DNA of 64,000 nucleotides from Microbulbifer rhizosphaerae. Lineage in GTDB: Bacteria > Pseudomonadota > Gammaproteobacteria > Pseudomonadales > Cellvibrionaceae. Of this stretch, positions 9,350 to 17,835 are shown one piece after another. The position numbers were made by a program, and so were the translations under genes. The stretch spans positions 1 to 64,000 of the forward strand of contig NZ_JACHWZ010000012.1 of NCBI RefSeq assembly GCF_014191725.1, written 5' to 3'. Position 1 is the first letter of the stretch; each line of letters starts with the position of its first letter. The notes beneath the pieces are model-generated. The model did not search any database. It was not told where the DNA came from and was given only the letters and a program-made list of their open reading frames with translations.

Positions 9350-9440
9350 GTTTCCTTTGCAACTCCAGATTTACTGATATCCCACTGTCGGCCCTAGCCC
9401 AACGTTAAAACCGGTAACTTATCAGCGCCGCCAGCATTCC

Positions 9441-9831
9441 TCACCGCTTCTCCAGTTCATCGACGTCCCGGTTATCCGCCAGCGACAGCCAGGCGTGCCA
9501 TACACGCCATGGTACTCCAAGGCCGCCATCCAGTGGGTTATCGTGGTCATAGCGCAGCGTCGCGGGCGTGCTGCTCCGCGGAGTCCCGGGTCCGGCCTGT
9601 ACTGATCGTAACGCAGCAGCGGGCGACTCCTGCGATGGAACAGCCAGGTGGTCTGAACATACCAGCACGCGGATGTATCCACGGTGTCGCCCATCGCGTC
9701 CGAACGCCCGAGACGCCATCAAACTTGATCTCCCGGTGCCCCGCTGTCTGATGGTAATAACCACCGACGCGGTCCGCCGCGTGCCACAGGTCCCGCAGTG
9801 GATCAGAGTGGATAGATTGGGACAACAGCAC
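9441..9831 (-). pseudogene. possible decayed gene, family unknown
   Basis: The 700 bases between the cyclase gene and gcvP hold no intact gene. On the minus strand three frames give protein-like stretches in order: LRDLWHAADRVGGYYHQTAG and GHREIKFDGV; then WYVQTTWLFHRRSRPLLRYD and QYRPDP; then LRYDHDNPLDGGLGVPWRVW and HAWLSLADNRDVDELEKR before a stop at 9441. The order and the aromatic-rich, strand-like character suggest one frameshifted ancestor, perhaps a beta-barrel or periplasmic protein. I do not recognise the family, and chance composition is possible. Confidence 0.3.
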
Positions 9832-10051
9832 CGGTGGGCGGCTTCCCGAGTATGGTAGAAGTCCAGGAAGGCAACTCAGGGCCGCTCAGCCGGTTAGGAT
9901 AAAATAGCGCCAAACGTTCCATAGCAGGATTTACTTCACAATTTATGGCATAAAATAGCACGTTAATCGCACTCTGCACATTGATTGCCGACAATGCTTG
10001 CGATTGCTAAGATGCGCGCCTTTCTCACTACTAGCCTCTGGTTTTCTAGCT

Positions 10052-12943
10052 ATGACCCAGCCATCTCTCCAGCAGTTGGAACAGCACGACGCCTTTATCC
10101 GCCGCCATATCGGCCCGGACCAGGCGCAAGTCCGCGAAATGCTGGAAACCCTCGGCGTCTCCGGCCTGGAGGAGTTGGTCGAGAAAACGGTACCGGCGTC
10201 GATCCGCAAAACCGATGAGCTGGACCTGGCGGACGCGGCGGGCGAAGAGGAAGCCCTGGCGGAACTGAAGTCCCTGGCCCGGCGCAACAGGATCTACCGC
10301 ACCTTTATCGGTATGGGCTACCACGACACCGTCACTCCCAATGTGATCCTGCGCAACGTGCTGGAAAACCCCGGCTGGTACACAGCCTACACCCCCTACC
10401 AGCCGGAAATCGCCCAGGGCCGCCTGGAAGGCCTGCTGAATTTCCAGCAGATGGTCATGGACCTCACCGGCATGGAACTGGCCAACGCCTCCATGCTCGA
10501 CGAAGGCACCGCCGCCGCGGAAGCCATGGCCATGTGCAAGCGCCAGGTGAAGCGCAACAAGTCCAATGTTTTCTTTGTAGACGCCGACTGCCACCCGCAG
10601 ACCATCGCCGTGGTCAAGACCCGCGCCGAGCACTTCGGCTTTGAAATCCAGGTCGGCGACGTTGAAAAGGAGCTTCCGACCGAACTGTTCGGCGTCCTGC
10701 TGCAGTACCCCGGTTCAACCGGCGCAGTGCGCGACCTGACCGATATCATCGCCAGGGTGCACGAGGCCGGCGGCCTGGTGACCGTGGCCGCGGACCTGAT
10801 GAGTCTGGTCGCGCTGAAGGCGCCCGGCCAGATGGGTGCGGATGTGGTGGTCGGCAGCAACCAGCGCTTCGGCATCCCCATGGGCTACGGCGGCCCCCAC
10901 GCCGGCTTCTTCGCCTTCCGCGAAGCCTACAAGCGCTCCGCCCCCGGCCGCATCATCGGCGTTTCCGTGGACAGCAAGGGCAAGCGCGCCCTGCGCATGG
11001 CCATGCAGACCCGCGAGCAGCATATCCGCCGCGAGAAGGCCAATTCCAACATCTGTACCTCACAGGTTCTGCTGGCAGTGATGAGCGCCTTCTACGCCGT
11101 CTACCACGGACCCGAAGGCCTGAAGACCATCGCCATGCGCATCCAGCGCCTGGCCGACATCCTCGCCACCGGCCTGGAGAAGAAGGACTTCAGCCTGGCT
11201 CACGACAGCTGGTTCGACACCCTCACCATCGCCACCGGCGGCAAACAGAGTGAAATCTATCAGCGCGCACTGGACGCAGAGATCAACCTGCGCAAAGTGG
11301 GAGACAATGCCCTGAGTATCAGCCTGCACGAAACCGCGAAGCTGGAGGATGTGTCCGACATCATCAATGCATTTACCGGCGCCGCGCACGGCCTGGATCT
11401 GCACGCGCTGGACAGAGAGATCGCCGCCAAGGGTCCCAGGGGCCTGCCGGGCGCGCTGGCCCGCGACAGTGAATTCCTGACCCATCCGGTGTTCAACAGT
11501 TACCACTCGGAAACCGAGATGCTGCGCTATCTCAAGTCCCTGGAGTCCAGGGACATTGCGCTGAACCACTCCATGATTCCGCTCGGCTCCTGCACCATGA
11601 AGCTGAACGCCACCGCGGAAATGATCCCGGTAACCTGGCCGGAGTTCGGCAAGCTGCACCCCTTCGCTCCCGCCGACCAGGCCCAGGGCTACGCGGAAAT
11701 GTTCAGGCAGCTGCAGCAGATGCTGGCCGCCTGTACCGGCTACGACGCGGTGAGCCTGCAGCCCAACGCCGGCTCCCAGGGCGAGTACGCCGGCCTGGTG
11801 GCGATCAAGAAATACTTCGAGGCCAAGGGGGAAACCCAGCGCGATATCTGCCTGATCCCCGCCTCCGCCCACGGCACCAACCCTGCCTCGGCGATGATGG
11901 TCAGCATGAAAGTGGTCGTGGTTGCCTGCGATAACAAGGGCAACGTGGATATCGCCGACCTGAAAGCGAAGATCGAAGAGCATGGCGACCGCATCGCCGC
12001 GCTGATGGTCACCTACCCCTCCACCCACGGGGTATTCGAGGAAGGTATCCGCGAGATCTGCGAGCTGGTGCACAAGGCCGGTGGCCAGGTCTACATTGAT
12101 GGCGCCAACATGAATGCACTCATCGGCGTGGCCGCGCCGGGCCAGTTCGGCGGAGACGTATCACACCTGAACCTGCACAAGACTTTCTGCATTCCCCACG
12201 GCGGCGGCGGCCCGGGCATGGGGCCGATCGCGGTGGGTGAACACCTGAAGCCCTACTTGGCCGGGCACCCGGTAACCGAGGTGCCGGATACCGACACCGC
12301 CAACGGCACCATTTCCGCGGCCCCCTGGGGTTCCGCCAGCATTCTGCCGATCAGCTGGATGTACATCCGCATGATGGGCAAACAGGGCATGAAACGGGCC
12401 ACAGAGATAGCGATCCTGAACGCCAATTACGTGGCCAAGTGCCTGAGCCAGGACTACTCGCTGCTGTACACCGGCAGCAACGGCTTCGTCGCCCACGAGT
12501 GCCTGGTGGACCTGCGCCCACTCAAGGAAGCCAGCGGTATTTCTGAAGAGGACATCGCCAAACGCCTGATGGACTTCGGCTTCCACGCGCCCACCATGTC
12601 CTTCCCGGTGGCCGGTACCCTGATGATCGAGCCCACCGAAAGTGAGTCCAAGGAGGAACTGGACCGCTTTGTCGAAGCCATGGCAATCATCCGCCAGGAA
12701 GTCGAGGACGTGGCGAATGGCAAGTACAGCGCTGAGGACAACCCGTTGCGCAATGCGCCACACACCCTGGAAGACGTTATGGCGCACCAGTGGACCCACA
12801 GCTACTCCCGCGACGTGGCCGGACGCCCGGCGGCCTGGCAGAAGGAGCACAAGGTTTGGCCCGCATCCAACCGTATCGATAACGTGTATGGTGACCGCAA
12901 CCTGGTGTGTTCCTGCCCGCCGATAGAAGCCTACGCGGAGTAA
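10052..12943 (+). CDS. gcvP: glycine dehydrogenase (decarboxylating), P protein
   Basis: This PLP enzyme of the glycine cleavage system decarboxylates glycine and passes the aminomethyl group to lipoylated GcvH. It has 963 residues, matching the fused-type P protein (957 in E. coli). [11 protein letters not shown] opens the protein. The C-terminal half carries the PLP-lysine motif [19 protein letters not shown]. The frame is open 18 codons upstream, but the ATG at 10052 ([15 protein letters not shown]) matches family N-termini. No gcvT or gcvH is adjacent and no glycine riboswitch-like leader is apparent, so gcvP is an orphan here. Downstream lies a 7-bp tandem repeat. Confidence 0.97.
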   Translation: MTQPSLQQLEQHDAFIRRHIGPDQAQVREMLETLGVSGLEELVEKTVPASIRKTDELDLADAAGEEEALAELKSLARRNRIYRTFIGMGYHDTVTPNVILRNVLENPGWYTAYTPYQPEIAQGRLEGLLNFQQMVMDLTGMELANASMLDEGTAAAEAMAMCKRQVKRNKSNVFFVDADCHPQTIAVVKTRAEHFGFEIQVGDVEKELPTELFGVLLQYPGSTGAVRDLTDIIARVHEAGGLVTVAADLMSLVALKAPGQMGADVVVGSNQRFGIPMGYGGPHAGFFAFREAYKRSAPGRIIGVSVDSKGKRALRMAMQTREQHIRREKANSNICTSQVLLAVMSAFYAVYHGPEGLKTIAMRIQRLADILATGLEKKDFSLAHDSWFDTLTIATGGKQSEIYQRALDAEINLRKVGDNALSISLHETAKLEDVSDIINAFTGAAHGLDLHALDREIAAKGPRGLPGALARDSEFLTHPVFNSYHSETEMLRYLKSLESRDIALNHSMIPLGSCTMKLNATAEMIPVTWPEFGKLHPFAPADQAQGYAEMFRQLQQMLAACTGYDAVSLQPNAGSQGEYAGLVAIKKYFEAKGETQRDICLIPASAHGTNPASAMMVSMKVVVVACDNKGNVDIADLKAKIEEHGDRIAALMVTYPSTHGVFEEGIREICELVHKAGGQVYIDGANMNALIGVAAPGQFGGDVSHLNLHKTFCIPHGGGGPGMGPIAVGEHLKPYLAGHPVTEVPDTDTANGTISAAPWGSASILPISWMYIRMMGKQGMKRATEIAILNANYVAKCLSQDYSLLYTGSNGFVAHECLVDLRPLKEASGISEEDIAKRLMDFGFHAPTMSFPVAGTLMIEPTESESKEELDRFVEAMAIIRQEVEDVANGKYSAEDNPLRNAPHTLEDVMAHQWTHSYSRDVAGRPAAWQKEHKVWPASNRIDNVYGDRNLVCSCPPIEAYAE

Positions 12944-12968
12944 GCTCGGCACACGGGCCGCAGGCCCG

Positions 12969-13085
12969 CTCGGGAACTCGGGACTGGGGACACGGGACAC
13001 GGGACTCGGGGCTCGGGACTCGGGACTCGGGACTCGGGACTCGGGACTCGGGACTCGGGACTCGGGACTCGGGACTCGGGACTCG
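12969..13085. repeat. 7-bp tandem repeat (CGGGACT)n
   Basis: Ten consecutive perfect CGGGACT units run from 13014 to 13083. Degenerate units (GGGACAC, GGGGCT) precede them from about 12969. The block lies between the gcvP stop and a dispersed hairpin. A perfect short-period array of this kind is prone to slipped-strand length change. It starts just after a partial GGGCCGCAGGCCCG hairpin at 12955-12968. Confidence 0.9.
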
Positions 13086-13097
13086 CAGGATTGTGCC

Positions 13098-13122
13098 GTA
13101 GGAGCGGCCGGACCGCTCCTAC
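13098..13122. repeat. A-type dispersed hairpin (TGTAGGAGCGGCC family)
   Basis: GTAGGAGCGGCC pairs with GACCGCTCCTAC with almost no loop. It is the shortest complete member of the family found across the window. It lies between gcvP and the convergent ACT/V4R gene and could help end either transcript. Confidence 0.7.
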
Positions 13123-13180
13123 AATAAGAAAATGATGCGCACTACACACCCGCCTTTTTCTTTCCACGAACCACCAGCAA

Positions 13181-13951
13181 TCAACTCGCCACCTCAAAAA
13201 TACAATCCTCCGCGCCGTCGCTGCGGCAGTAGACCTCCCGCACAGTCACCTGTCCCTCCACACCCGATTCCTGCAAAATCCCCTGCAGAAAACCGCAGAA
13301 AAAATCTCCGTTGCGACATCGGCTGCCAGGCATACACAAAGGGTTGTTTTTAATGCGCAGTGAGTGCCCCTTCAGGTCGGCGGAAAGCAGGTTGCGCAGG
13401 GCTGGGAGAGCGATTTGCTTGAGTGCGCTGCCGAGATCCAGGCGGCCGCGCAGGGGGTAGTCCCGTTTGCACACCCAGACCCCCACCCGGCGGCCCGCGA
13501 ATTCCATACTCGCACCTTTCTGCCCATCCGGGAGCTTATCGCGCATACTCAGCAGGCGGGGGAAGATGCTCGGGTACTCTTTCGCCAGCGCGGGCAGTTC
13601 CGCCTCCACCTGGCCCACCGCCGGAGTGCTGCATATTCCATCCTTCAGACTGCGACCCATCGGGTGCGGTACTCGCCGCGGGCGTATCGGCGCCGGGGTG
13701 ATGGAGGGGGAGTTGGAGGCCACCTGGTGCTCAGACTCGAAGCTGAGCACCATAGGATGGGAACCCAGCCGCTCCTCCAGCTCAAGCAGGCGTTCCTCCC
13801 GGCCAGTAACCCGCAGCCAGAGTTCCACACCGCCATCGAGGATGGACATTCTCTGTCGCAGCAGGGAAAAGCCACTCTGGATGATCAGATTCCCCAACTC
13901 GCGCAGCAAACCCTCGCGACGATCGGACAACACGGTAAATTCGACTTCCAT
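13181..13951 (-). CDS. ACT-like plus V4R-like domain protein, putative small-ligand sensor
   Basis: The protein has 256 residues and no membrane segment. Residues 1-75 (MEVEFTVLSDRREGLLREL onward) have the beta-alpha-beta-beta-alpha-beta rhythm of an ACT domain. A linker of about 45 residues rich in Pro and Arg follows. The C-terminus ends FFCGFLQGILQ, TVREVYCRSDGAEDCIFEV, which matches the 4-vinyl-reductase (V4R) pattern of a conserved Cys, a Gly and a terminal C-x-F. V4R domains bind small hydrophobic ligands and often sit in regulators; no DNA-binding domain is present here. The ATG at 13951 has an AAGGTAA ribosome site. The domain calls are by pattern only. Confidence 0.6.
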   Translation of the reverse strand: MEVEFTVLSDRREGLLRELGNLIIQSGFSLLRQRMSILDGGVELWLRVTGREERLLELEERLGSHPMVLSFESEHQVASNSPSITPAPIRPRRVPHPMGRSLKDGICSTPAVGQVEAELPALAKEYPSIFPRLLSMRDKLPDGQKGASMEFAGRRVGVWVCKRDYPLRGRLDLGSALKQIALPALRNLLSADLKGHSLRIKNNPLCMPGSRCRNGDFFCGFLQGILQESGVEGQVTVREVYCRSDGAEDCIFEVAS

Positions 13952-14253
13952 TGTTTACCTTATATTTATCGGCCTGACCGGATATTTGGTTTTGCTATCG
14001 ACGCAGCAACGGGACCGGGGACTGCTGCCCCGAAAGACGCTTTTTTAATTCTCTTATGCATAGCACCAATTTCGTACCTAACAAGTTATTGGCGCTAAAC
14101 CCTTCGTCAAGAATAAGATCCGTGCAATCGGTCACAGGAGTAATAATGGAGGGGAAAGGAATTGTCAGGAGGAAGTGTTATAGCTATTCAGTGGAATGCC
14201 GCGTCACATCAGGAGGCGGGCTGCTGCAAAATGCCTGCAACAGCCCGAGTCCG
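13952..14253. other. intergenic, no gene seen
   Basis: About 300 bases between two minus-strand genes. The reading frames crossing it look like random sequence. An ACCTAAC motif near 14077 resembles half of an integron attC core, but no partner GTTRRRY lies at a suitable distance. Confidence 0.5.
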
Positions 14254-14679
14254 CTAGCGCTCGGCGCCCTCTCGGCACTCACCGCGCACTTCGCCCCCAG
14301 CAGCGTAGACGCTGCGCTCCAGTTCGAAATACCCCTGGCGGCAAAATCCGGTCTCGGTCAGCTTCTGTTCCATGGCCCGATCAAACTGCAACTCGCTGCG
14401 CACCCCGCTGCCGTTGTGCGCCATATTGCGGCCCATGCGGCTGCCGCCGATACCGCTTTCGGTAAAGGGGCGCGGCATACCCGCGCGCAGTACTTCCAGA
14501 GAATAGGTGAAGCGCTTGGCACCATTGGCGGCGATCTCGGTGTGAAAGGACTCCTTCAGACCCGGGATCGGCAGCGGCTGCTCACTGGCACAAGCGAGAA
14601 CAAACAGCGGCAGGGAAAAAGCCACAAACCGCCGAAGCCCAAAGGCTCGAATAAAACTACTCACTGTTGCTTTTTTCAT
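14254..14679 (-). CDS. hypothetical lipoprotein
   Basis: The protein has 141 residues with a lipoprotein signal. A basic N-region (MKKATVSSFIRAFGLRR) leads into a hydrophobic segment ending LFVLAC, so Cys30 should be lipidated. The residue after Cys is Ala, which predicts sorting to the outer membrane if Lol rules apply. The mature part is short, contains two further Cys residues (GFCRQGYFELE and GECRE) that could form a disulfide, and resembles no family I can name. GAGGAG lies 7 bases before the ATG. It is probably expressed alone. Confidence 0.65.
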   Translation of the reverse strand: MKKATVSSFIRAFGLRRFVAFSLPLFVLACASEQPLPIPGLKESFHTEIAANGAKRFTYSLEVLRAGMPRPFTESGIGGSRMGRNMAHNGSGVRSELQFDRAMEQKLTETGFCRQGYFELERSVYAAGGEVRGECREGAER

Positions 14680-14765
14680 TCAGATCTCCTCGCTTCGCGC
14701 CATTCTTCCAGCGCCGTATGAAATTTTGTTTTTTGGCTCCAACAACCACAATACAAACCCGCCAG

Positions 14766-15264
14766 CTACTCCAGATACCCGGATATATCGATCCAGGCAA
14801 TTCCGTTCGGGGTTCCCGTCGCTCCCCGACTCTGCAGGGCAACGAGTACCAGTTTTGTCCCGTCCGGAAAAAACTTCGCATGCTGTGCCTGATAGCCCGG
14901 ATCGGTCAGTTGCTCCGGGGCTTTCCCCGGGCTCTGTGTGTCAAACAGGTCAGGTAAATGGAGTAACCTTCCCCACTGGGCGTCGGGTGTGGCCCCTTGG
15001 GCCAGCTTGCAATGCCGGGCTGGCCGGCAAATGCCACCAGCAGATCGTTGTCTGTTGACCGGGGCCCCCCGCCGGTATGAATACGAGCGGATCGGGATTG
15101 CCCAGGTCGTCGACCACATAGAGGGTGGTATCGCCGGCGGGGGCTCCGGACTGGAATGCTGTCCGCTCGAAAATGACAACCGTCCCGTCGGGCCCCACTG
15201 CCGGCCGGTAGTCGCTGTAGTCCGGGTCCTGTGTGATGAAATTCAGGGTCGGGTACTGATCCAT
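14766..15264 (-). pseudogene. frameshifted TolB-like (PD40) beta-propeller protein
   Basis: From an ATG at 15264 with a good GAGGAG ribosome site the frame reads MDQYPTLNFITQDPDYSDYR, PAVGPDGTVVIFERTAF and TTLYVVDDLGNPDPLVF. It then leaves frame at a G/C homopolymer near 15060. A second frame continues DNDLLVAFAGQPGIASW and TPSGEGYSIY, and a third ends PDLFDTQSPGKAPEQLT, HAKFFPDGTKLVLVAL and GIAWIDISGYLE before the stop. The D-x-x-P-x-x-S/G-P-D-G-T pattern marks WD40-like PD40 repeats as in TolB. Two frameshifts make it a pseudogene unless the homopolymer change is a sequencing error. At about 165 residues it would be short for a propeller. Confidence 0.7.
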
Positions 15265-15372
15265 ACTCCGCTCCTCTGATCGTTGCCGGGCATACAGCGC
15301 ACGGATTTTTGAATTCCCCACCCAACGGGAAAACCGACAGCCTGCAACCCGATAGTGGTCCCGACAAAAGGG

Positions 15373-16209
15373 CTATTTGAATACCACGGTCTTGTTGCCG
15401 TGAATAAACACCCGCTCCTCCAAAACCAGTTGTAACGCGCGGCTCAGTACCAGTTTCTCCACGTCGCGCCCGGCAGTCGCCATGGCATCGGCGGAATAGG
15501 CGTGGTCCACATGGATGATGTCCTGTTCGATGATCGGCCCCTCGTCCAGGTCGTTGGTGACGAAATGGGCGGTGGCGCCGATCATCTTCACCCCGCGGGC
15601 AAACGCCTGCTGGTAGGGCCTGGCGCCAATGAACGCCGGTAAAAAGGAGTGGTGAATATTGATGATCCGCCCCCGGTAGTGGGTTACGAAAGCGGGGGTG
15701 AGCACACGCATATATTTGGCCAGTACCAGGTAATCCGGCTGGTAGCCGTCCACCAACGCCGTGACCCGCTCCTCGTGCTGCTCCCGTTCCAGGCCGTCCG
15801 CCGGCAGGCAGTGGAAGGGGATATCGAACTTCTCAACCAGCCCGCCCAAGTCCGGGTGGTTGCCGATCACCGCGGCGATCTCCACATCCAGGGCCCCGGA
15901 ATAGCACTTCATCAGGATGTCGCCCAGGCAGTGGGGCTCGCGGGTAACCATCAACACCAGGCGCTTGCGCCCGCTGGCCACCAGGCGCCGCTCCGCGCCC
16001 TCCGGCAGGGCCATGTCCAGGTCCTCCAGCAGGGTGATATCGTTGAAATTGCCCTCCAGCGCCGTGCGCATGAAGAAGCGCCCCTGCTGTCGATCCACGA
16101 ACTCGTCGTTCTTGGTGATATTGAGCTGGTGCTTGTAGCAAATATTGGTGATTTTGGCGATCAGGCCCTTGGCATCGGGGCAGTCGGTCAGCAGTATCTT
16201 CTTTTCCAT
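15373..16209 (-). CDS. purU: formyltetrahydrofolate deformylase
   Basis: PurU hydrolyses 10-formyl-THF to THF and formate, balancing one-carbon and glycine pools. The protein has 278 residues. An N-terminal ACT domain (KKILLTDCPDAKGLIAKITN) is followed by a formyltransferase-fold domain with INIHHSFLPAF and GATAHFVTNDLDEGPII, containing the catalytic Asn-His-Asp set. The ATG at 16209 is chosen over an in-frame TTG two codons before it. The divergent pepQ starts 78 bases away, so both promoters lie in that gap. Confidence 0.95.
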   Translation of the reverse strand: MEKKILLTDCPDAKGLIAKITNICYKHQLNITKNDEFVDRQQGRFFMRTALEGNFNDITLLEDLDMALPEGAERRLVASGRKRLVLMVTREPHCLGDILMKCYSGALDVEIAAVIGNHPDLGGLVEKFDIPFHCLPADGLEREQHEERVTALVDGYQPDYLVLAKYMRVLTPAFVTHYRGRIINIHHSFLPAFIGARPYQQAFARGVKMIGATAHFVTNDLDEGPIIEQDIIHVDHAYSADAMATAGRDVEKLVLSRALQLVLEERVFIHGNKTVVFK

Positions 16210-16287
16210 GGTCAAAATTCAGGCCAAACGTTCGGTGCCCAAACTATACACTATGGCGGATTATTGCTTCACACACTAAGGGCTGTT

Positions 16288-17610
16288 ATGGACAAGAACC
16301 TCTATGCCGAGCATATCGCCACCCTGCGCAACCGCTACGACGCCATCCTCGAGGAGTGCGGCTACGACACCCTGAATGTCTTCAGCGGCGCGCCCAAAGT
16401 ACAGTTCCTGGACGACAACCACTATCCGTTCAAAGCCAACCCGCAGTTCAAGGCCCTGGTGCCGGTTACCGACAACCCCCACAGCTGGGTCATCTACCGA
16501 CGCGGGCAGAAGCCCAGACTGCTGTTCTACCGCCCGGTGGACTTCTGGCACTATGTGCCGCCGGCGCCGGACACCTTCTGGAGCGATCACTACGATTTCG
16601 AGCTGCTGGGCAAACCGGCGGATGCAAAGGCATTCCTCGGCGACGACTCTTCCCTTGGAAAGACGGCCTTTATCGGCGAAATCCAGGGCCTCGACGGCTG
16701 GCCCATCGGCATCCCCAACCCGGAAGCCCTGATCGCCCGGCTGCACTGGGCGCGGGCCTACAAGACCCCCTACGAAATGGCCTGTCTGCGAGAGGCCAAC
16801 CGCATCGCGGTGGGGGCCCACCGCGCCGCGGAGGGCGCCTTCCGCGACGGCGCCAGCGAGTTCGAGATCAATATGGCCTACCTGGGCGCTGCCGGCCAGG
16901 GCGAGAACCGTATGCCCTACGGCAATATCGTCGCGCTCAACAGCCACGCTGCCATCCTGCACTACACCCACCTGTCCACCGAGCGTTTGCCGGAAGCAAA
17001 CCTGAAAAGCTTCCTGATAGACGCGGGGGCCGACTGCCACGGTTACGCCGCGGATATCACCCGCAGCTACGCCTACCGCAACGGCGACTACGCGGAGTTA
17101 ATTCGGGCGATGGACGAGATGCAACAGGGCCTGGTGGCACAGATGCAAGTGGGCCTGGCCTACCCGGATCTGCACCGGGACTGCCACCTCAAGGTGGCCG
17201 AGATCCTGCAGCGGTTCGGCGTGATCGCGACATCGCCGGAGAGCGCGGTGGAATCAGGCATCAGCCGCACCTTCCTGCCCCACGGCCTAGGCCATTTCCT
17301 CGGCCTGCAGGTGCACGATGTGGGCGGCCACCAGACGGCGCCGGAGGGCGGCACCACCCCGCCGCCGGCGGAATACCCCTTCCTGCGCACCACCCGCACC
17401 ATCGAGGCGGGCCAGGTGTTCACCATCGAACCAGGGCTCTACTTTATCGACAGCCTGCTGGCGGAGCTGAAAGACTCCCCTCTGGCGAAAGAGGTGAACT
17501 GGAACAAGGTGGACGCCTTCCGCCCCTATGGCGGTGTGCGTATCGAGGACAATGTGATAGTGCATCCGGACCGGGTGGAGAATATGACCCGGGACTGCTA
17601 CGCGGAGTAA
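16288..17610 (+). CDS. pepQ: Xaa-Pro dipeptidase
   Basis: This M24-family metallopeptidase (prolidase) splits X-Pro dipeptides and can hydrolyse organophosphate esters. It has 440 residues (443 in E. coli PepQ). The pita-bread metal ligands are visible: FLIDAGADCHGYAADITRSY with two Asp, FLPHGLGHFLGLQVHD with a His, FTIEPGLYF with a Glu, and GVRIEDN with the last Glu. The ATG at 16288 starts MDKNLYAEHIATL, as in the family, although the frame is open far upstream across purU. A B-type hairpin follows the stop. Confidence 0.95.
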   Translation: MDKNLYAEHIATLRNRYDAILEECGYDTLNVFSGAPKVQFLDDNHYPFKANPQFKALVPVTDNPHSWVIYRRGQKPRLLFYRPVDFWHYVPPAPDTFWSDHYDFELLGKPADAKAFLGDDSSLGKTAFIGEIQGLDGWPIGIPNPEALIARLHWARAYKTPYEMACLREANRIAVGAHRAAEGAFRDGASEFEINMAYLGAAGQGENRMPYGNIVALNSHAAILHYTHLSTERLPEANLKSFLIDAGADCHGYAADITRSYAYRNGDYAELIRAMDEMQQGLVAQMQVGLAYPDLHRDCHLKVAEILQRFGVIATSPESAVESGISRTFLPHGLGHFLGLQVHDVGGHQTAPEGGTTPPPAEYPFLRTTRTIEAGQVFTIEPGLYFIDSLLAELKDSPLAKEVNWNKVDAFRPYGGVRIEDNVIVHPDRVENMTRDCYAE

Positions 17611-17615
17611 ATTCG

Positions 17616-17820
17616 CCGGGAGCGCGGAGCTCCAGCTCCGCTTGCGGGCCGCAGGGCCGCCCCTTCCCTTCTTACTATTCGACCTGTAGGAGCGGCGGGG
17701 CGGCCATCCGTCCATGCCCGCGATCAGACCTCCTGCCAACTGAGAACTCGATCGCGGCCAACGGCCGCTCCTACAGATTCCGGAAAAATGTCTTGTAGGA
17801 GCGGCCGTTGGCCGCGATCA
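17616..17820. repeat. cluster of dispersed hairpins between pepQ and metE
   Basis: Three elements are packed together. A B-type hairpin lies at 17616-17661 (GCGGAGCTCCAGCTCCGC plus GGGCCGCAGGGCC). A head-to-head A-type pair lies at 17684-17776 (CTGTAGGAGCGG ... CCGCTCCTACAG). A single A-type unit lies at 17793-17820. The two genes converge here, so the cluster may serve as a two-way transcript end. Confidence 0.75.
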
Positions 17821-17835
17821 ATTTTTAAAGAAAAA

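Noticed and set aside
9860-10051. Glycine riboswitch upstream of gcvP
   Set aside because: The leader is short and I see neither the paired aptamer folds nor conserved core motifs.
14070-14110. ACCTAAC motif resembling an integron attC end
   Set aside because: No matching GTTRRRY partner or palindromic body at attC distance and no integrase nearby.
14056-14721. Plus-strand 221-codon frame over the lipoprotein gene
   Set aside because: No family features; the minus strand has a signal peptide, lipobox and ribosome site.
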